A DNA stretch of 64,000 bases from Rotaria socialis (Eukaryota; Rotifera; Eurotatoria; Philodinida; Philodinidae), in the NCBI GenBank assembly GCA_905331475.1, contig CAJNYU010000783.1:124001-188000 (forward strand), given 5' to 3'. The notes beneath the pieces are model-generated. The model was not told the DNA's origin. It ran no database searches and saw only the letters and a list, made by a program, of their open reading frames with translations. Below, piece after piece: positions 25,701 through 37,257 of this stretch (the first letter of the stretch is position 1; the number at the start of each line of letters is the position of its first letter). The position numbers were made by a program, and so were the translations under genes.

Positions 25701-27280
25701 GTGTACAAACAATACGCCATTGTTGTTTATCTGTTGACTCAACAGGTTCAAGTTCAACGTGAAGGCCAGCACTAACAATGCCGATGTCATCATCTCGACG
25801 ACGTGCTTGTTTATAAGAACGAAGAAATGTTTTATTTGTTGATAATTGTAGTGGAATATGAATATTGACAAGTATTTCATCATCGGCCATTGCCACACGA
25901 CGATAAGCAAGAAAAAAATCAGTGATTGGTACATGCCGAACTGAATTTGTTTCTGTTCGATGTAATTCTAAAACAGCATCAGCAGCTTGAAGTATTGGAT
26001 TGACATCCGAACTGAAAAAGAAAAGCAAGATATTTCGTTGTGTGTCAATGTTACTATTGATATTGACAAAAGTTTATTTACATAGGTGAAGCATTTACAA
26101 TATTTCCACCAAGAGACGAAACATTTCGAATTTGTGTTGATGCAAAATATTTCAACTGATCAATAAGAGCTTGGCAAACTCCACCGTCTACTTTTGGATC
26201 ATTCCATTGAGCGAGTTTAGCTTGTAAACGTGTCAATGTAACGCCAGCTCCAACAATCAATGATGTTGGTGTACGTTTCATCTGTTGAAGTTCTTCAATA
26301 TTTGTTATACATATAAAACGTGGATATTTAAGACGTTTGAATTTTGTTTCAATTTGTACTTCTGTATTACCATAAACAAGTTTTGATGCACCACCAGGAT
26401 ACGTAGAACGTAGACGAAGTAATTCATGAAGAGTGACAGGGCGATACCATTCAATTGTTGAACCTATTTAAAACAGAATTCAATGATGTTAATATGAATT
26501 AATTATAATATAACAAACCTTTAATATACGTAAATTGAGGAATGTATTCACGTAATTCCTGAGGAAACTCTACTTTAGTGATTTCTTTATTACTTTCTTC
26601 GACAAATGAAAGACATTTGTCCAATGTTGTTGAAATTGATTTTGATGCTGATGAATCTTTACATGGTAATGTATTGATATCTGTTGCAAATGTTTTCGCA
26701 GCATCAAGAATTGGTCGATAGCCAGTACAACGACAAAGATTCCCATCGAATGCATCTTCAATATCTTGTACTGTTAACGATGTATGAGGATGATCTGATG
26801 ATGTTAAAGTTCCATATAATGACATAACAATACCAGGTGTACAAAAACCACATTGAGACGCATACATTTCAGCAATACGTGATTGTGCTGGATGCATATT
26901 TGATTTAGCAACTGAACCTATTCCTTCGATTGTTACAACGTGACATCCGTCAACCGAACATAGTGGTGCGAGACAAGAATTAACTGTTCGATGCTCAAGA
27001 GCACCAGAATTTCGATCTACACATCGTGATACAAGTACGGTACATGCACCACATCCACCTTCACCACAGCCCAATTTCGATCCAGTCAAATCAAGTTCTA
27101 CGTAAATGTGAACAAAGATATGAATAAAATCTGAATGAGAAAATTCTTACTATTTCTCAGGTACCAAAGAAGAGTCCAATCAGGTTCTGCATGATGTTCG
27201 ATAACTTTGTTTCCATTTACATAAAACAATAGATAGTCTATTGTTGGAGTTACAGATTGTTGCACAGTTTCTTTCACCAT
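22711..27280 (-). CDS. XDH: Xanthine dehydrogenase/oxidase
   Basis: Ten exons: 27280-27151, 27097-26519, 26463-26082, 26011-25535, 25483-25173, 25103-24545, 24475-24162, 24108-23734, 23678-23239, 23181-22711; total 4038 nt, 1345 aa, the usual XDH length. Order: N-terminal 2Fe-2S domain ([10 protein letters not shown] near residues 53-62), second 2Fe-2S ([16 protein letters not shown]), FAD domain ([17 protein letters not shown]), then the molybdopterin domains ([54 protein letters not shown]). The Glu in GGKE (about residue 810) and the Arg in LERAMLH match the purine-binding Glu802 and Arg880 of mammalian XDH, which aldehyde oxidases replace. It oxidises hypoxanthine to xanthine to urate in the cytosol or peroxisome. 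It needs a sulfurated Mo cofactor, supplied by the sulfurase encoded just upstream on the same strand. Confidence 0.97.
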
Positions 27281-29853
27281 CTTTTTCTCAAATAACTATA
27301 TCAATATACGAAATAAGTTGACATATTCATACTAGATGATAAGAATAAAATTATAATATCTTATAACAAAATATCTGAGTGATAAGCATTATTTCGCATG
27401 TTGTTTTATCTTGCTTGTGTTATAGAAAAGTACTGCGATATTCTTTTTGTATTTGGCCTTGATTTTTATTTGTTTAAAAAAGAGCACTTTTAATAAAGAA
27501 AAAAGAGTAGCTGTCTAATTCGACTTCGAATATAAATGCAAAAAAAGCCACTTTCATGTTTTCACGCGACCGTCAGAAAAAGATTTAGTTTTTATGATTT
27601 ATAAAAGTTATAAATTGACTTCGCTCCCATTTACAATTCAGCATGAGGATAAAAATTTAGTCATTATTAATTAGAAAATTTATAAATTGACTTGTGTGGG
27701 TGTAGACGCGTATGACTGCCTCCCAGGTCGAACAGTCCGGTCTCATCAATTCCTGTCGGAAAGCACCGGAACTTAGCAGCAATCCGCCGGAAAAGTTCGG
27801 CCGTATTTTTGACCGGAATACTGCTTCCATGTTCCCAGTAGTGTCAAACTTGAAACTTGAATTCAGTTGAAAATAGAAAATTTCAACTTTCAACTCATAG
27901 CGACATATATGCAATTTTTTTCGTTTATTTTCGAATTGTAAATGGTTATTCAGATATCGATTTATATTCGAAGTCGAGCTAGGCATCTCATGAGAAAAAA
28001 AATAAGCGAATCAAGTTGAACGATGAGCATGCTTTTTCTCTTGTCAATCGATCTATTGCTGAGATTCTGTAAGTCCTTCACAATGAATAAGATGATTGAA
28101 AAGTTTTCTGATCATTTTTATTTATCAACACTAAGAAACTCAACTAAATAAATTATTGTTTAGTATGCATAGTTCATTTAGTGCTTTTTTACGTATACCA
28201 CAAAGTGACATGAATCAAACTTAACAGATAAGCAATGCAGTAAACTTTTATCTAAGTCAAATGCATTGGCAAGAAAGAATAGAAGACAATTTATCATAGA
28301 ACGATATATATCTATATATATATTTTGTAACAGAAGATCGTTAAACACATTTATACCAATTAAAAAGTTTAACGAAAAAACAAACTTCACGTTTTTAAGT
28401 CTGAACTATTTGTGAGATGCTTAGACGTTAACATTCATATTCAAATATTTTCATAATTTATGTCATCAAGAATCTGTTGAGTTCACCTCTATCAACTGAA
28501 ATATGAAAATTTTTGTTGCGACAAGATGTGGGATTCGAACTCTAATATAATGTGCGATCTATTTTTGTGTTCTGTTCATGATTGAAAAACTGTATGAGAT
28601 TTTAAAATTATAACTATTTCACGTGAAAAAACCTCGATTCAACTAAATTTTTTTGACTCTTGTTACTACGTATTCGAAAGTAAGACTACTTTGAGTAAAA
28701 ATTTTGTTTTTTTGCATCTCTAGCAAAAGTTCTTATCGAACTTCAAGCATTCTATCCAATTTTGGTGAAAGAAAAGGAATCTACTGATATTTTGAGTATC
28801 TGGAAAAATAGTAGCGCTTATTTTTTTTCACTCATTCACTTGCCGACGTGACACAGTCCCACATTACACACCCTTTAATTGCTAGCTTTATATTTTTAAC
28901 AAGCTAGTTGCTAGTCAATATTTGCCGATACATCATGACACTCACGAACGAAGAAATCAGAATTTCTTTTTAAATTGCAACGAATAATTATCGAGATATA
29001 CTTACTTGTAATTGCGCTATTTGTTATTAAAGTTACTTTTGATTTCAAATGCCGCAGTGTACTAAGTCGTGATCACAATATTCGATATAGCATCTGTTAT
29101 GAATCTCAGACACAACTGTATGCTTACTGATAACGACAGCAATAATCATGGTGCCCACTGTCGATTGTAAATACTGTTGCATCGCATATCGCCGATATTG
29201 GTCAAATAATCACAATATGCAATAAATCAGGATTTCGGTATGAGATGTAGATATGACTATTGGAAATAGGCATAAGCCTTATTTCTAATCACTTGAAGTT
29301 TGTTTTTTTTTTTTTATAAAACTGTTCTTTGTTTTGCGAACTCAGCACATCTCATCATAATCCTGACGAGTAAAACATCAATCGATATAAACGATCAGTA
29401 TATTTTCATGATTATTTAATAAAACGTTGATAGAATGAGAACTCTTGCGGCTAAACTATGTTCAAATTGTATGCTTGTTTGTCAGTAGGGGTCGATCGAT
29501 CACCCATTTTTGGACGTAAACTATATTGATAATTTCAATGCAATTCTGTCTAATCTGATTTTGATAATCACATCCCTATGTATGTATATATTGTCATTAA
29601 TTTACTGTAAATATCGTAAGAATTGCCTCATATTATTGAAGTCAAAATTACTTATTACTTGTCGATTATATAGATCGTAAACTTATTTTCGAATTGAAGC
29701 ACATGTAATATCAACCTGATGACTTTAGTCCTGAAAAATGTCGAATGATCTATATATATGACGTTCTTGATATTGATAGTATTCTCTGAGAATATATCTA
29801 TGGAAATATTTTATTTCAAACAGGTGAAAAACAACAGCAACGCCATATAATAA
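27281..29853. other. Intergenic region between MOCOS and XDH
   Basis: 2.6 kb between the sulfurase stop codon and the XDH start. The XDH promoter should lie here. Apart from a GC-richer patch at 27715-27846 related to a repeat, no coding features were recognised. Both genes read minus, so any co-transcript would start upstream of 32561. Confidence 0.5.
27715..27846. repeat. Diverged or truncated relative of the GC-rich foldback element
   Basis: This GC-rich patch begins with CCTCCCAGGTCG, like the ends of the elements at 33437 and 58849. It also contains GGAAAGCACCGGAA and ACCGGAATACTGCTTCCA, which resemble internal parts of those copies. No matching right terminus is visible, so it is either truncated or a separate subfamily. 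Confidence 0.45.
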
Positions 29854-32561
29854 TTATTTAAAAATTTGAATCTGATCTCCAACATGAATCATAGCATTTT
29901 CATATGTTTTCGAAAGATTCAGTAAAATTCCAAAATTAGCTCTTAATGTATTCATTTCTCTCCGTTGTGTTTGCAAAAGAGTAAAAAGATGACTTTGATT
30001 TTTTCCAGTTGATGGATCAACATTAACTACTGTACATCGTTGACATAAACCAATGACTTTCAATTCAATATCGGATTCATTTAAAATAACTAAGCGCTTC
30101 CAAGAATCTTCACTATACGCTGAAAAAGATTGATTGGCGTATTGTTTGTCAACAACTAAATTTGGTCGAAAACGCTCATGTGTAATTTTTTCATTTAAGT
30201 TCGATCGAATTTGTCTAACACTTTCTTCATTTACAAGAAGAAAAGTACCTTCATTTGCTAACGTCATTTGGCTATCATTTGTACGACGCGCTAATGTTGC
30301 ATAAATACCTAAAACTTTAGTTAGCCATTGCTCAATTTCACCACCATAAACATGGCAAGTTATTCCATCATTTAAATTCACCGTTGATTTAATCATAGTT
30401 GAATCTAAAAAGAAAATTTAAAAAAACGAAGAACAAAACATATTGTCGAATCGATCTCCTACAAACCATTGTTAATTTCAATAATAAATGATGGATGATT
30501 AGTTGCATTGAGTATAAGTTGATTTTGTTCTGAGTTAATAGAAGGTTTTATTTGTGATAAAGCTGGTAAACGTTTAAGTGTTAATGGATTTAAATTTTGA
30601 TCAATAATCATCCATTCGCGATCATACAAAAATGACATTGATGTTAAAGGCCATTCTTTTACTAATATTGAAGCACAAGATTTTATTGGATAAATATAAA
30701 TATGAGTTAAAATTAAATTTTTCTCTTCATCACATCCATTGTCCGTTGGTACAGATGATGGTAGTTGAGGTGCAATTCCAATACCTTGTAAAATAACTTG
30801 CCGAAGAAAATGAATCCAACATTGAATATCTTCATATCGACTCATCCAACCAAGACTTAGACGAATACTACCTAATGGTTGACGACCAGAATCTAAAACA
30901 TCATCACCATCCGCATTTGTACCACAAAAAAGTCCACGACGACATTCATGGTCATTTTCAAATGATTTACTTGAACCTAAAAAGAGAACGATTTTAAATG
31001 TTTAAAAATAATTTTTGTCAACAGTCTATTTTTTTTTCTCTAGCCTATAACTACTGGTGATTAGAAGATATTTTTTATTATCATAGTATGAATATCTCAT
31101 GTGTCTTTTTTTTCAGAAAGACGTAAACTATAATATGTCTCATTGAAAAATGTCTTAAATTTTAATACTCGTACCAAGATAAGCTTGACTTGCACCTGGC
31201 GTACAAAATGTTCCTACTCTTAAAATGATATTATGATTAGTAGCAATTCTGTGAATTAAACGACAAGAAATAAATTGTCCATAGATATTAAACAAATTAA
31301 AATTTAGAATCGGTCCGTATGAATAACCATTTTCAATTAATAAATTACTTCGTGCATCATAAAATAAGCAAAGGCGTTGCCCATTTGAATAATTTAATTT
31401 TAGCATTTCATTTCTACAATAATCAATTAAACATTGCGTGTGTAATGATATCGACTTATATGATAGTTTATTTGTTATTAATTGAAAACCATGATGAAGA
31501 GAAAGAATTGTTGCACATGGTATCGTTCCATGAATAAATCCATTGATACCAGATTTATACTCAACACGAGAATCATCGTAGGGTGATACATATTCTACAC
31601 TGCCACCGCCAAAATAAGTTTCTTTATTCAGTAATTTTAATGATTCATTTCGAATTATCAATGCACCTAAACCAGTTGGATAACCAAAGATTTTATAAAA
31701 TGATAAAACAACGAAATCAACTGGATACGATGAAAGTGAAAATGGTTTTGTTGATAAATATTTTGCACAGTCTACTAATGTTAACCAATGGCATGCTTCC
31801 GATGGACTGCGATGTACTGGTATGGGAAAATCTTTCAATTGATTATCTCGTGCATTAATAAAAGGTCGTACAAGTTCGTCGAGTGGTGATCGAAGTCCAT
31901 TAAAATTATTTTCTGCTGGTGTTGCAAATAGACAATAATATGGATCACTTGATTCTACATTAGGTGAAGGAGAAGATGCCGAATGGCCCATACAACGAAA
32001 TGACCAATTATTATTGGAATCGTTTTCTTTATTATAAATCTGTAGAGGGTGAGAAATTATTGAAAATGAACCTCCTTTCAATTTGACTTGTTGTCGAATT
32101 CCAATAAGACTATTATGACTATCGATCATATAAGCATATTCAGATTGAGATGAAAATGGAAATAATGATGATAATAATTGGCAAGCATGAGTTGCATTCA
32201 ATGTAAATATAATCGAATAATAACGACTTGATGTTTCAAATATGGATAAAATTAATTCCACACATTCTTGAATTAATAATAATGATTTAGAATCTTCTTG
32301 TTCACTATGTGGATTATTCAATGTTAATGTACGCAGTTGATGAAAATGAGCATCTAATTGAGATTGACTGTATAATGTTGTACCAGCATGATCAAGATAT
32401 ATTCGATCCGAAGGATAATGATTTATAAATTCATTTTGATAGATTTCATCTATTGTTCCATTATATCCATCTATTAAAATAACAAAATAAATAAATTTTG
32501 ATTGAGAACATCTTTAAAACTTACATTCAGGATGAGTCTCTATAAATTCTTGCTTATCCAT
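29854..32561 (-). CDS. MOCOS: Molybdenum cofactor sulfurase (aminotransferase V + MOSC)
   Basis: Four exons: 32561-32525, 32470-31175, 30976-30467, 30404-29854; total 2394 nt, 797 aa, within the family range (Drosophila maroon-like is close in size). The N-terminal NifS-like domain has RIYLDHAGTTLYSQSQL, the PLP lysine in SFYKIFGYPTGLG (about K272), and the persulfide-site region RVGTFCTPGA (Cys about 435). The two flanking Cys usual in CFCNPGAC are Thr and Ser here; the central one is kept. The linker reads GLFCGTNADG. The C-terminal MOSC domain has IYPIKSCA and GLCQRCTVVNVDPSTGKNQ. It transfers sulfur from L-cysteine to the Mo cofactor of xanthine dehydrogenase and aldehyde oxidase in the cytosol. 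XDH is the next gene downstream. Confidence 0.95.
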
Positions 32562-33179
32562 TGTCTCGTAAAATGTTGTATAGATGTTCAAGTGTTATGT
32601 CTTACCTTTTTCTTTGTATTGTAATATATTTAACTTTTTTTTTTGAAAATCTATCTACCTTATTTAAACATGTTAACAAGAATGAGAATAATATTATCAA
32701 CTTTACTTATGCATCAAAGATATTCAAAAGACTTTTCGTTCGTTGTTATCTCGAATGACATGAAGGACAGCAACAAATGGTTATATAAGAGTGCATAAAT
32801 ATAAGTATAACCTTTCGAAATTATGACTTTGAAATTAATTAAACTGCGATTTTATTTGATTACCGTAGCACAAAATTAAAACTATTAATCGTAGAATATT
32901 TTAGATTGCTATCGTCTAACATGATTAGATAAAGAAGAATTTATATGTTATACAAATACTAGACAAGTTGAATGCCTATTGTATAAATAGCAAATCCAAT
33001 ATCAGCATTGTAACGATTTTAGTGCTTATTACACACCAGAAATTAATTTATTCTCCCTTGTCTATGCTTTCTATACTCATCGTAGAACGAGAGTAAATAA
33101 TGAAAGGACAGACAACTGGAATGACATACATGAACAATCAACTGCATAAGAACGTGATAGAATAAAATAATACACAATA
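32562..33179. other. Upstream region of MOCOS and non-coding DNA
   Basis: AT-rich, no ORF with coding character. Holds the 5' flank of the sulfurase gene and the decayed 3' end of the retroelement fragment. Confidence 0.45.
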
Positions 33180-34320
33180 AATTTGTTCTTCGTTGGAAGC
33201 GATACTGAATATGCCTTATACTTTCGACTGATGGAAGATTTCGTTTAATTTCTTCCTTGACAAACTCGTCATCGTACTGAAGAGCTACGTATCGAACCAC
33301 AAGCGTAAAGGAATCCGGAGTGAATTTTGGCCTACTCACAGTGATGTTGATATTACTGACTTGTGACAGCCATTTATCCGTATTTATTAATGCTGCATAC
33401 GACGCTTTGTTGTTAACTTCTAATTTTAATTTATTACCCCCAGGTCGTGGACGTACGGCGGGAAACGGCCGGAAAGCACAGGAAAGCGCTGGAAACTGGA
33501 AGCAGTATTCCAGTTGGAAGTTACCGGATTTTCTTCCTGTAGATTCCGATCAACTTCCAGATGTAAAACACAGAAAACTGACCGGAAAACACAGGAAACT
33601 GACCGGAATCCACAGGAAAAAAATCCGGTAACTTCCAACTGGAATACTGCTTCCAGTTTCCAGTGCTTTCCCATGCTTTCCGGCCAGATACGGTGATTTT
33701 TCCGCATCTTTCCGGCCGGTTCCTGCAGTATCCGTCCTCCGGAATCATTGACCTGGGGGCCTACATTACCGACTAGTGAGAACGATATCGAGATTCCTTG
33801 TCGATTGAAATAATCTTCAATTACCCGTGCTGCTGATATATCCGATGGTTTATTCTTTCAGTTTTCAGCTTGTTAGTATTCAATGAAAAAGCATGGGAGA
33901 TTGCTTGAAACAGCACGCTTTAACTGTTCAAAAGGGATTCGATGTTGTTGTTGTACTGATACTTTTTGTCGAGTTTGGTTCAATTGAAGATTATTATTCA
34001 TTGGGTGTACAGGGCTTGGAACCTTCCATAAATTCATTTCACGAGTCTTTTTTTGTTTACCGTTCGGTAACACCCGTTGTTGTTTTGATATCTGTGTACC
34101 ATCATGATCACTTGAATCTAAATTTCGTTTAGGCGTTTGAGGAGTTGATGATTGAGTTGAAGCATTCAGGTGGTGAGGAAAAGTATGGTGAGTAAGATGT
34201 TCATGAGCACCAAACGCGACATTTGGATTTTGACTAATGAAAGCGATCATTTATTCCAGATTATTGGCACCTGATGTATCAAAAGCACCAGCAGCTGTTT
34301 GTTGATTATTTTTTGGCATT
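33180..34320 (-). pseudogene. Non-LTR retrotransposon ORF1 remnant split by a foldback element
   Basis: Read on the minus strand. A start MPKNNQQTAAGAF at 34320 meets an in-frame stop after about 22 codons. A Gln/Pro/Thr-rich region follows (34250-33873, with TPQTPKRNLDSSDHD). The frame then shifts, and ISAARVIEDYFNRQG is broken by the GC-rich element at 33437-33759. Beyond it the reading resumes as INTDKWLSQVSN and SRPKFTPDSFTLVVRYVALQ, then RHIQYRFQRRTN, and stops before any zinc knuckle or reverse transcriptase. From memory of the family, this resembles the ORF1 (gag-like) protein of LINEs abundant in bdelloid rotifers. Dead: stop, frameshift, insertion, 3' truncation. Confidence 0.55.
33437..33759. 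mobile_element. GC-rich foldback/MITE element, copy 1
   Basis: 323 bp of GC-rich DNA in an AT-rich background. The outermost 10 bp are perfect inverted repeats (CCCCCAGGTC at 33437, GACCTGGGGG ending 33759). A long internal inverted repeat brings GGAAGCAGTATTCCAGTTGG at about 33499 against its complement near 33632-33655. The centre holds short tandem units around CTGACCGGAA. ORFs on both strands are by-products of the symmetry. No coding capacity for a transposase, so non-autonomous. Nearly identical to the copy at 58849-59167. No clear target-site duplication. Confidence 0.8.
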
Positions 34321-35049
34321 TCGTTATTAGATAAATTTGGCTTCAGATTTCATGATGAATCTTTCTTATCGTGACGATAATTACCGCTAATTCCTCTCCT
34401 CATTCAACAAGATGAGGATGATGATGTCAGAGGAGAATGCAAGCAAGCGCTCGTGCATCTACTCTCGAGAGAGGAAAGAATGAAAGTGACGAAACGTGCG
34501 TTCGGAGCGCGTTGCAAACGAGACGATCAGAACGCATGAACACGTTTCGAATGCGTTCGTTCAGTGTGCGAAACGCGTTTCTGATGACACAGAACGAGAA
34601 CGAGAACGAGAACGAGAAGACGAACGCTCATTCCGATTAGTTCATAGATCGAGCCAATTGTTATCTTCAGTGAATTCAAAGATATTTTTCTACTTTTAAT
34701 CATTTCTGTTTATTTCTATACGAAATAATAAAAGGGCATGCGTACAAATAAAGAGAATGAGATCAGCTAAGAAAACTTACAATTATCGCATACAAGAGCA
34801 ATTGTAGTTAGTTGAATAAAAAAAGGCAGAAAACACAAGCACATAAATGTGAAATAAACATGAATGCTTTTTACAGTTCTTAAATTAACACACGTTTATC
34901 AGTTTCAAATGCATATTATTGAGAAAGAAAGAGAATTTAGCTCATTATATAACAAAATATGAACTAATGTTTACATAATAAATTTCACAAGTTAAAAGAA
35001 ACTACATAATAAAAAAGCTCCTATGATATAGCTGATTCAATATTTTTTA
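34321..35049. repeat. Non-coding stretch with a CGAGAA hexamer repeat
   Basis: A CGAGAA hexamer run spans about 34591-34620. The ORFs over it (34437-34640 and the shifted 34496-34699) encode Asn-Glu or Arg-Glu alternation from the hexamer and start with CpG-rich, non-repetitive DNA of unknown origin. No gene is supported. Confidence 0.4.
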
Positions 35050-35400
35050 AATCTTACCTACAACAGATACTAATTCTTGGTCACTAATGTCATCTGTTAA
35101 TTAATAATTAATATTTCTTTTATAAATTCAGAAAAGAAATGTTCTTGACGAGCATTCTTATCATCAATCAAAATATGATATAAATCAGAATGAAAGTGAT
35201 TTGAATGCTCTTAGGATCAGCCAAGATTCATTGATTGAACACCATCACTATATAGTATTGAAACCATTAGGAATTATTAGAAATAAAATTACTGAGTTTT
35301 AAATATGTTCATGTTGTTTTTCATTATCAATTTGATGCCCAAGTTCAGTATTAAGCAACATATCAGTACTGCTTATATTTGCTATTTGAAAAAAAAACAA
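35050..35400 (-). pseudogene. Possible decayed gene fragment
   Basis: On the minus strand, three short coding-like stretches lie in order: SSTDMLLNTELGHQIDNEKQ (about 35380-35310), HSDLYHILIDDKNARQEHFF (about 35195-35130) and DDISDQELVSVVG (35098-35060, ending at GTAAGA). In-frame stops separate them and the splice signals do not connect in phase. Codon use and residue mix look like real protein, but I cannot name a family. It may be a dead gene or exons of an unrecognised one. Confidence 0.3.
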
Positions 35401-35639
35401 TAATAGTAAATCTTAGATTAGCAACACACAGGGATCCCGATTAGCGGGGGGGGGGGGGGGTTTGGGGGCCCCGCCCCCCCCAAAATTTAACAAATAAANG
35501 TCTTGATTACAGTACGTTTGTGTACCGTCAATTACGATGTTTCTTTTCTAGTAAAAATGTTGATTTATGCACTCCGTTGTTAAATGAACATTTTCGTTCT
35601 GCAGTTATTCGTTTCTGTTTGTGACTCCGCTGTTTCATT

Positions 35640-35870
35640 TTCTATTTGTGCCAGAAAATCTGTAATTTCTACCTTTTACTTCTGTCGAAAAATCTAGCCA
35701 TTCTATTTATTTCTGTCAGAAAGTCCACTCACTCTATTTATTATTTTATTTCTGTGAGAAAGTCTATTCAGTCTACTTGTAATTTCTGGCAGAAAGTCTA
35801 TTCAGTATAGTTTTTACTTCTGCCAGAAAGTCTAGCCTTTCTATTTGTTACTTCTGCCAAAAATTTCACC
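35640..35870. repeat. Imperfect tandem repeat (about 40-bp unit)
   Basis: About six degenerate copies of a unit built on TTTCTGCCAGAAAGTCTA followed by T-rich spacer. The core CTG-n-CAG is a small palindrome. A single further copy (TTTCTGCCAGAATTTAG) lies near the right end of the candidate element, supporting the view that both belong to one unit. Confidence 0.7.
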
Positions 35871-36238
35871 GCCGTTGGTGGGCGTTCTGAATCTGTCTAT
35901 TTGATACGCAGTCCCATGTCGTTGAAGCCGTAGATATCTGATATATTCACTATAATCACTTAGTTTCCGAATGTTGAATTTTATTAAAGATGACGCCATA
36001 AAATTAGTTGTTCGCTAATAAATAACCAACAGGAACATTAATCATACTATATTAGTTAGAGAATGCACTATGGAATACTTGTTCAATTTTTTTTGAACTG
36101 CAATGACTATGTATATACTAAACAGATTGAGTTAGAAAAAAAATATGAAAAAAAATGATAAACGTAGAGAAACCGCATCGAAGTGGTGATAACCGTTCGC
36201 TTTGACGAAAACTGAGTAGCATGAGATGATATTTATAG

Positions 36239-36484
36239 GTGACATCATTTCAGATTTTTTTAAATATGATTTCAAAAATAGTTCATACAACTAGTTGTAC
36301 AGTAAAGTGTCCTATCGGTGGAAAATCAATGCTTCTAAAAAACTGGAAAGATCATTGTCGGCAATTTCATGCCATGTCACAAACAGCGATAGATTGCAAA
36401 TATTATGAGTTGAAAAGAAATATAGAACAGTCAAATTTAAGTACAGTAACATTAGATGCAACAAAATGTAACATTACTTCTTGA
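36239..36484 (+). CDS. Short ORF with a zinc-finger-like Cys/His pattern
   Basis: An open frame of about 80 codons with CTVKCPIGGKSM then WKDHCRQFHAM, a Cys-Cys-His-Cys-His spacing that could bind zinc but fits no family I can name. It lacks a convincing ATG at its start and begins right after an acceptor-like TTATAG, so it may be an exon or a relic of the surrounding candidate element. Confidence 0.25.
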   Translation: MTSFQIFLNMISKIVHTTSCTVKCPIGGKSMLLKNWKDHCRQFHAMSQTAIDCKYYELKRNIEQSNLSTVTLDATKCNITS

Positions 36485-36719
36485 ATCTGATCAATTGAAA
36501 CAGAAAGATGACGAGTTTTGAAAAACTTTTTTAAATATTACTTTTTATACATATGTTGTTTTTACTTATTTTTAATTAAAATGAACTTAGATCATCTAAG
36601 TTAGATGATGATATTATAAATCAAAGATTTGCTTTTTGACGTATACTGCCTGCCAAAAAAAATATAGTTTCTGCCAGAATTTAGCCCCCCTCACTTCCAA
36701 AAGTAATCGGGAACCATGG

Positions 36720-37257
36720 GTATTGCTCTACAGTAATCTTAATAGTAAACTTTATTGTTTCGATCAGGCTTGCCGATTAGGGGGTGGGAACGGCTGACCT
36801 CTTCCAAAAATTGAAAACCTGGCAGTCTTTCTTCAAAACAATCGACAGCCCTTGTTTCAATGAGTAGATTTCAATGTTCTCCAATTGTAAGTTTTGCTGA
36901 ATGACAATCAACATTTGTTTTCTTGGCTGAACTGAGTTGCTGTCCTTGTAAACTATATTAAAAGAAGCCAGGATGCAGGCAATGCTGCTTTTCTCAAGTT
37001 AATTATCAAGACGCTGTGTGCCCTCTACAGACTGCTCTGGTGTATCTTATGACATAAGATACAATGCGCCAATGTCCCGTTGTGATCATGTGTTTTACAT
37101 CGATGCATTTTCTGTAACTCATTGTTAACCAAATATTTCCATTGTCACAGATTGTTTATTTATCAATTTTCATATTGACACTAATTTAATTATTTGGCAG
37201 TATATTTAGAAATAAAAATATCTATTTTTATCGCTTTGTGAAAAATCCCTAAAATAA
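36720..37257. other. Non-coding stretch
   Basis: A GC-richer patch at about 36768-36825 (GCCGATTAGGGGGTGGG) partly resembles the ends of the element to the left. Otherwise AT-rich with no ORF of note. Confidence 0.35.

Larger units (their letters stand above)
35431..36719. mobile_element. Candidate TIR element containing a minisatellite
   Basis: The left end reads GGATCCCGATTAGC followed by a long G run. The right end, reverse-complemented, reads TGGTTCCCGATTAC and then a G-rich stretch. These form approximate terminal inverted repeats about 1.29 kb apart. Just inside the left end, a G-run/C-run with an ambiguous base (about 35446-35500) looks like poor base calling. No target-site duplication was found, so boundaries are tentative. 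Confidence 0.4.

Noticed and set aside
28520..28560. tRNA-like B-box (GGGATTCGAACTC) on the minus strand
   Set aside because: The flanking bases do not pair as a T-arm and no D-arm, anticodon arm or acceptor stem could be drawn; at most a tRNA-derived relic.
33320..33748. Several ORFs of 60-103 aa in the foldback element (also at 58800-59158)
   Set aside because: Present in near-identical form on both strands because of the internal inverted repeat; no domain.
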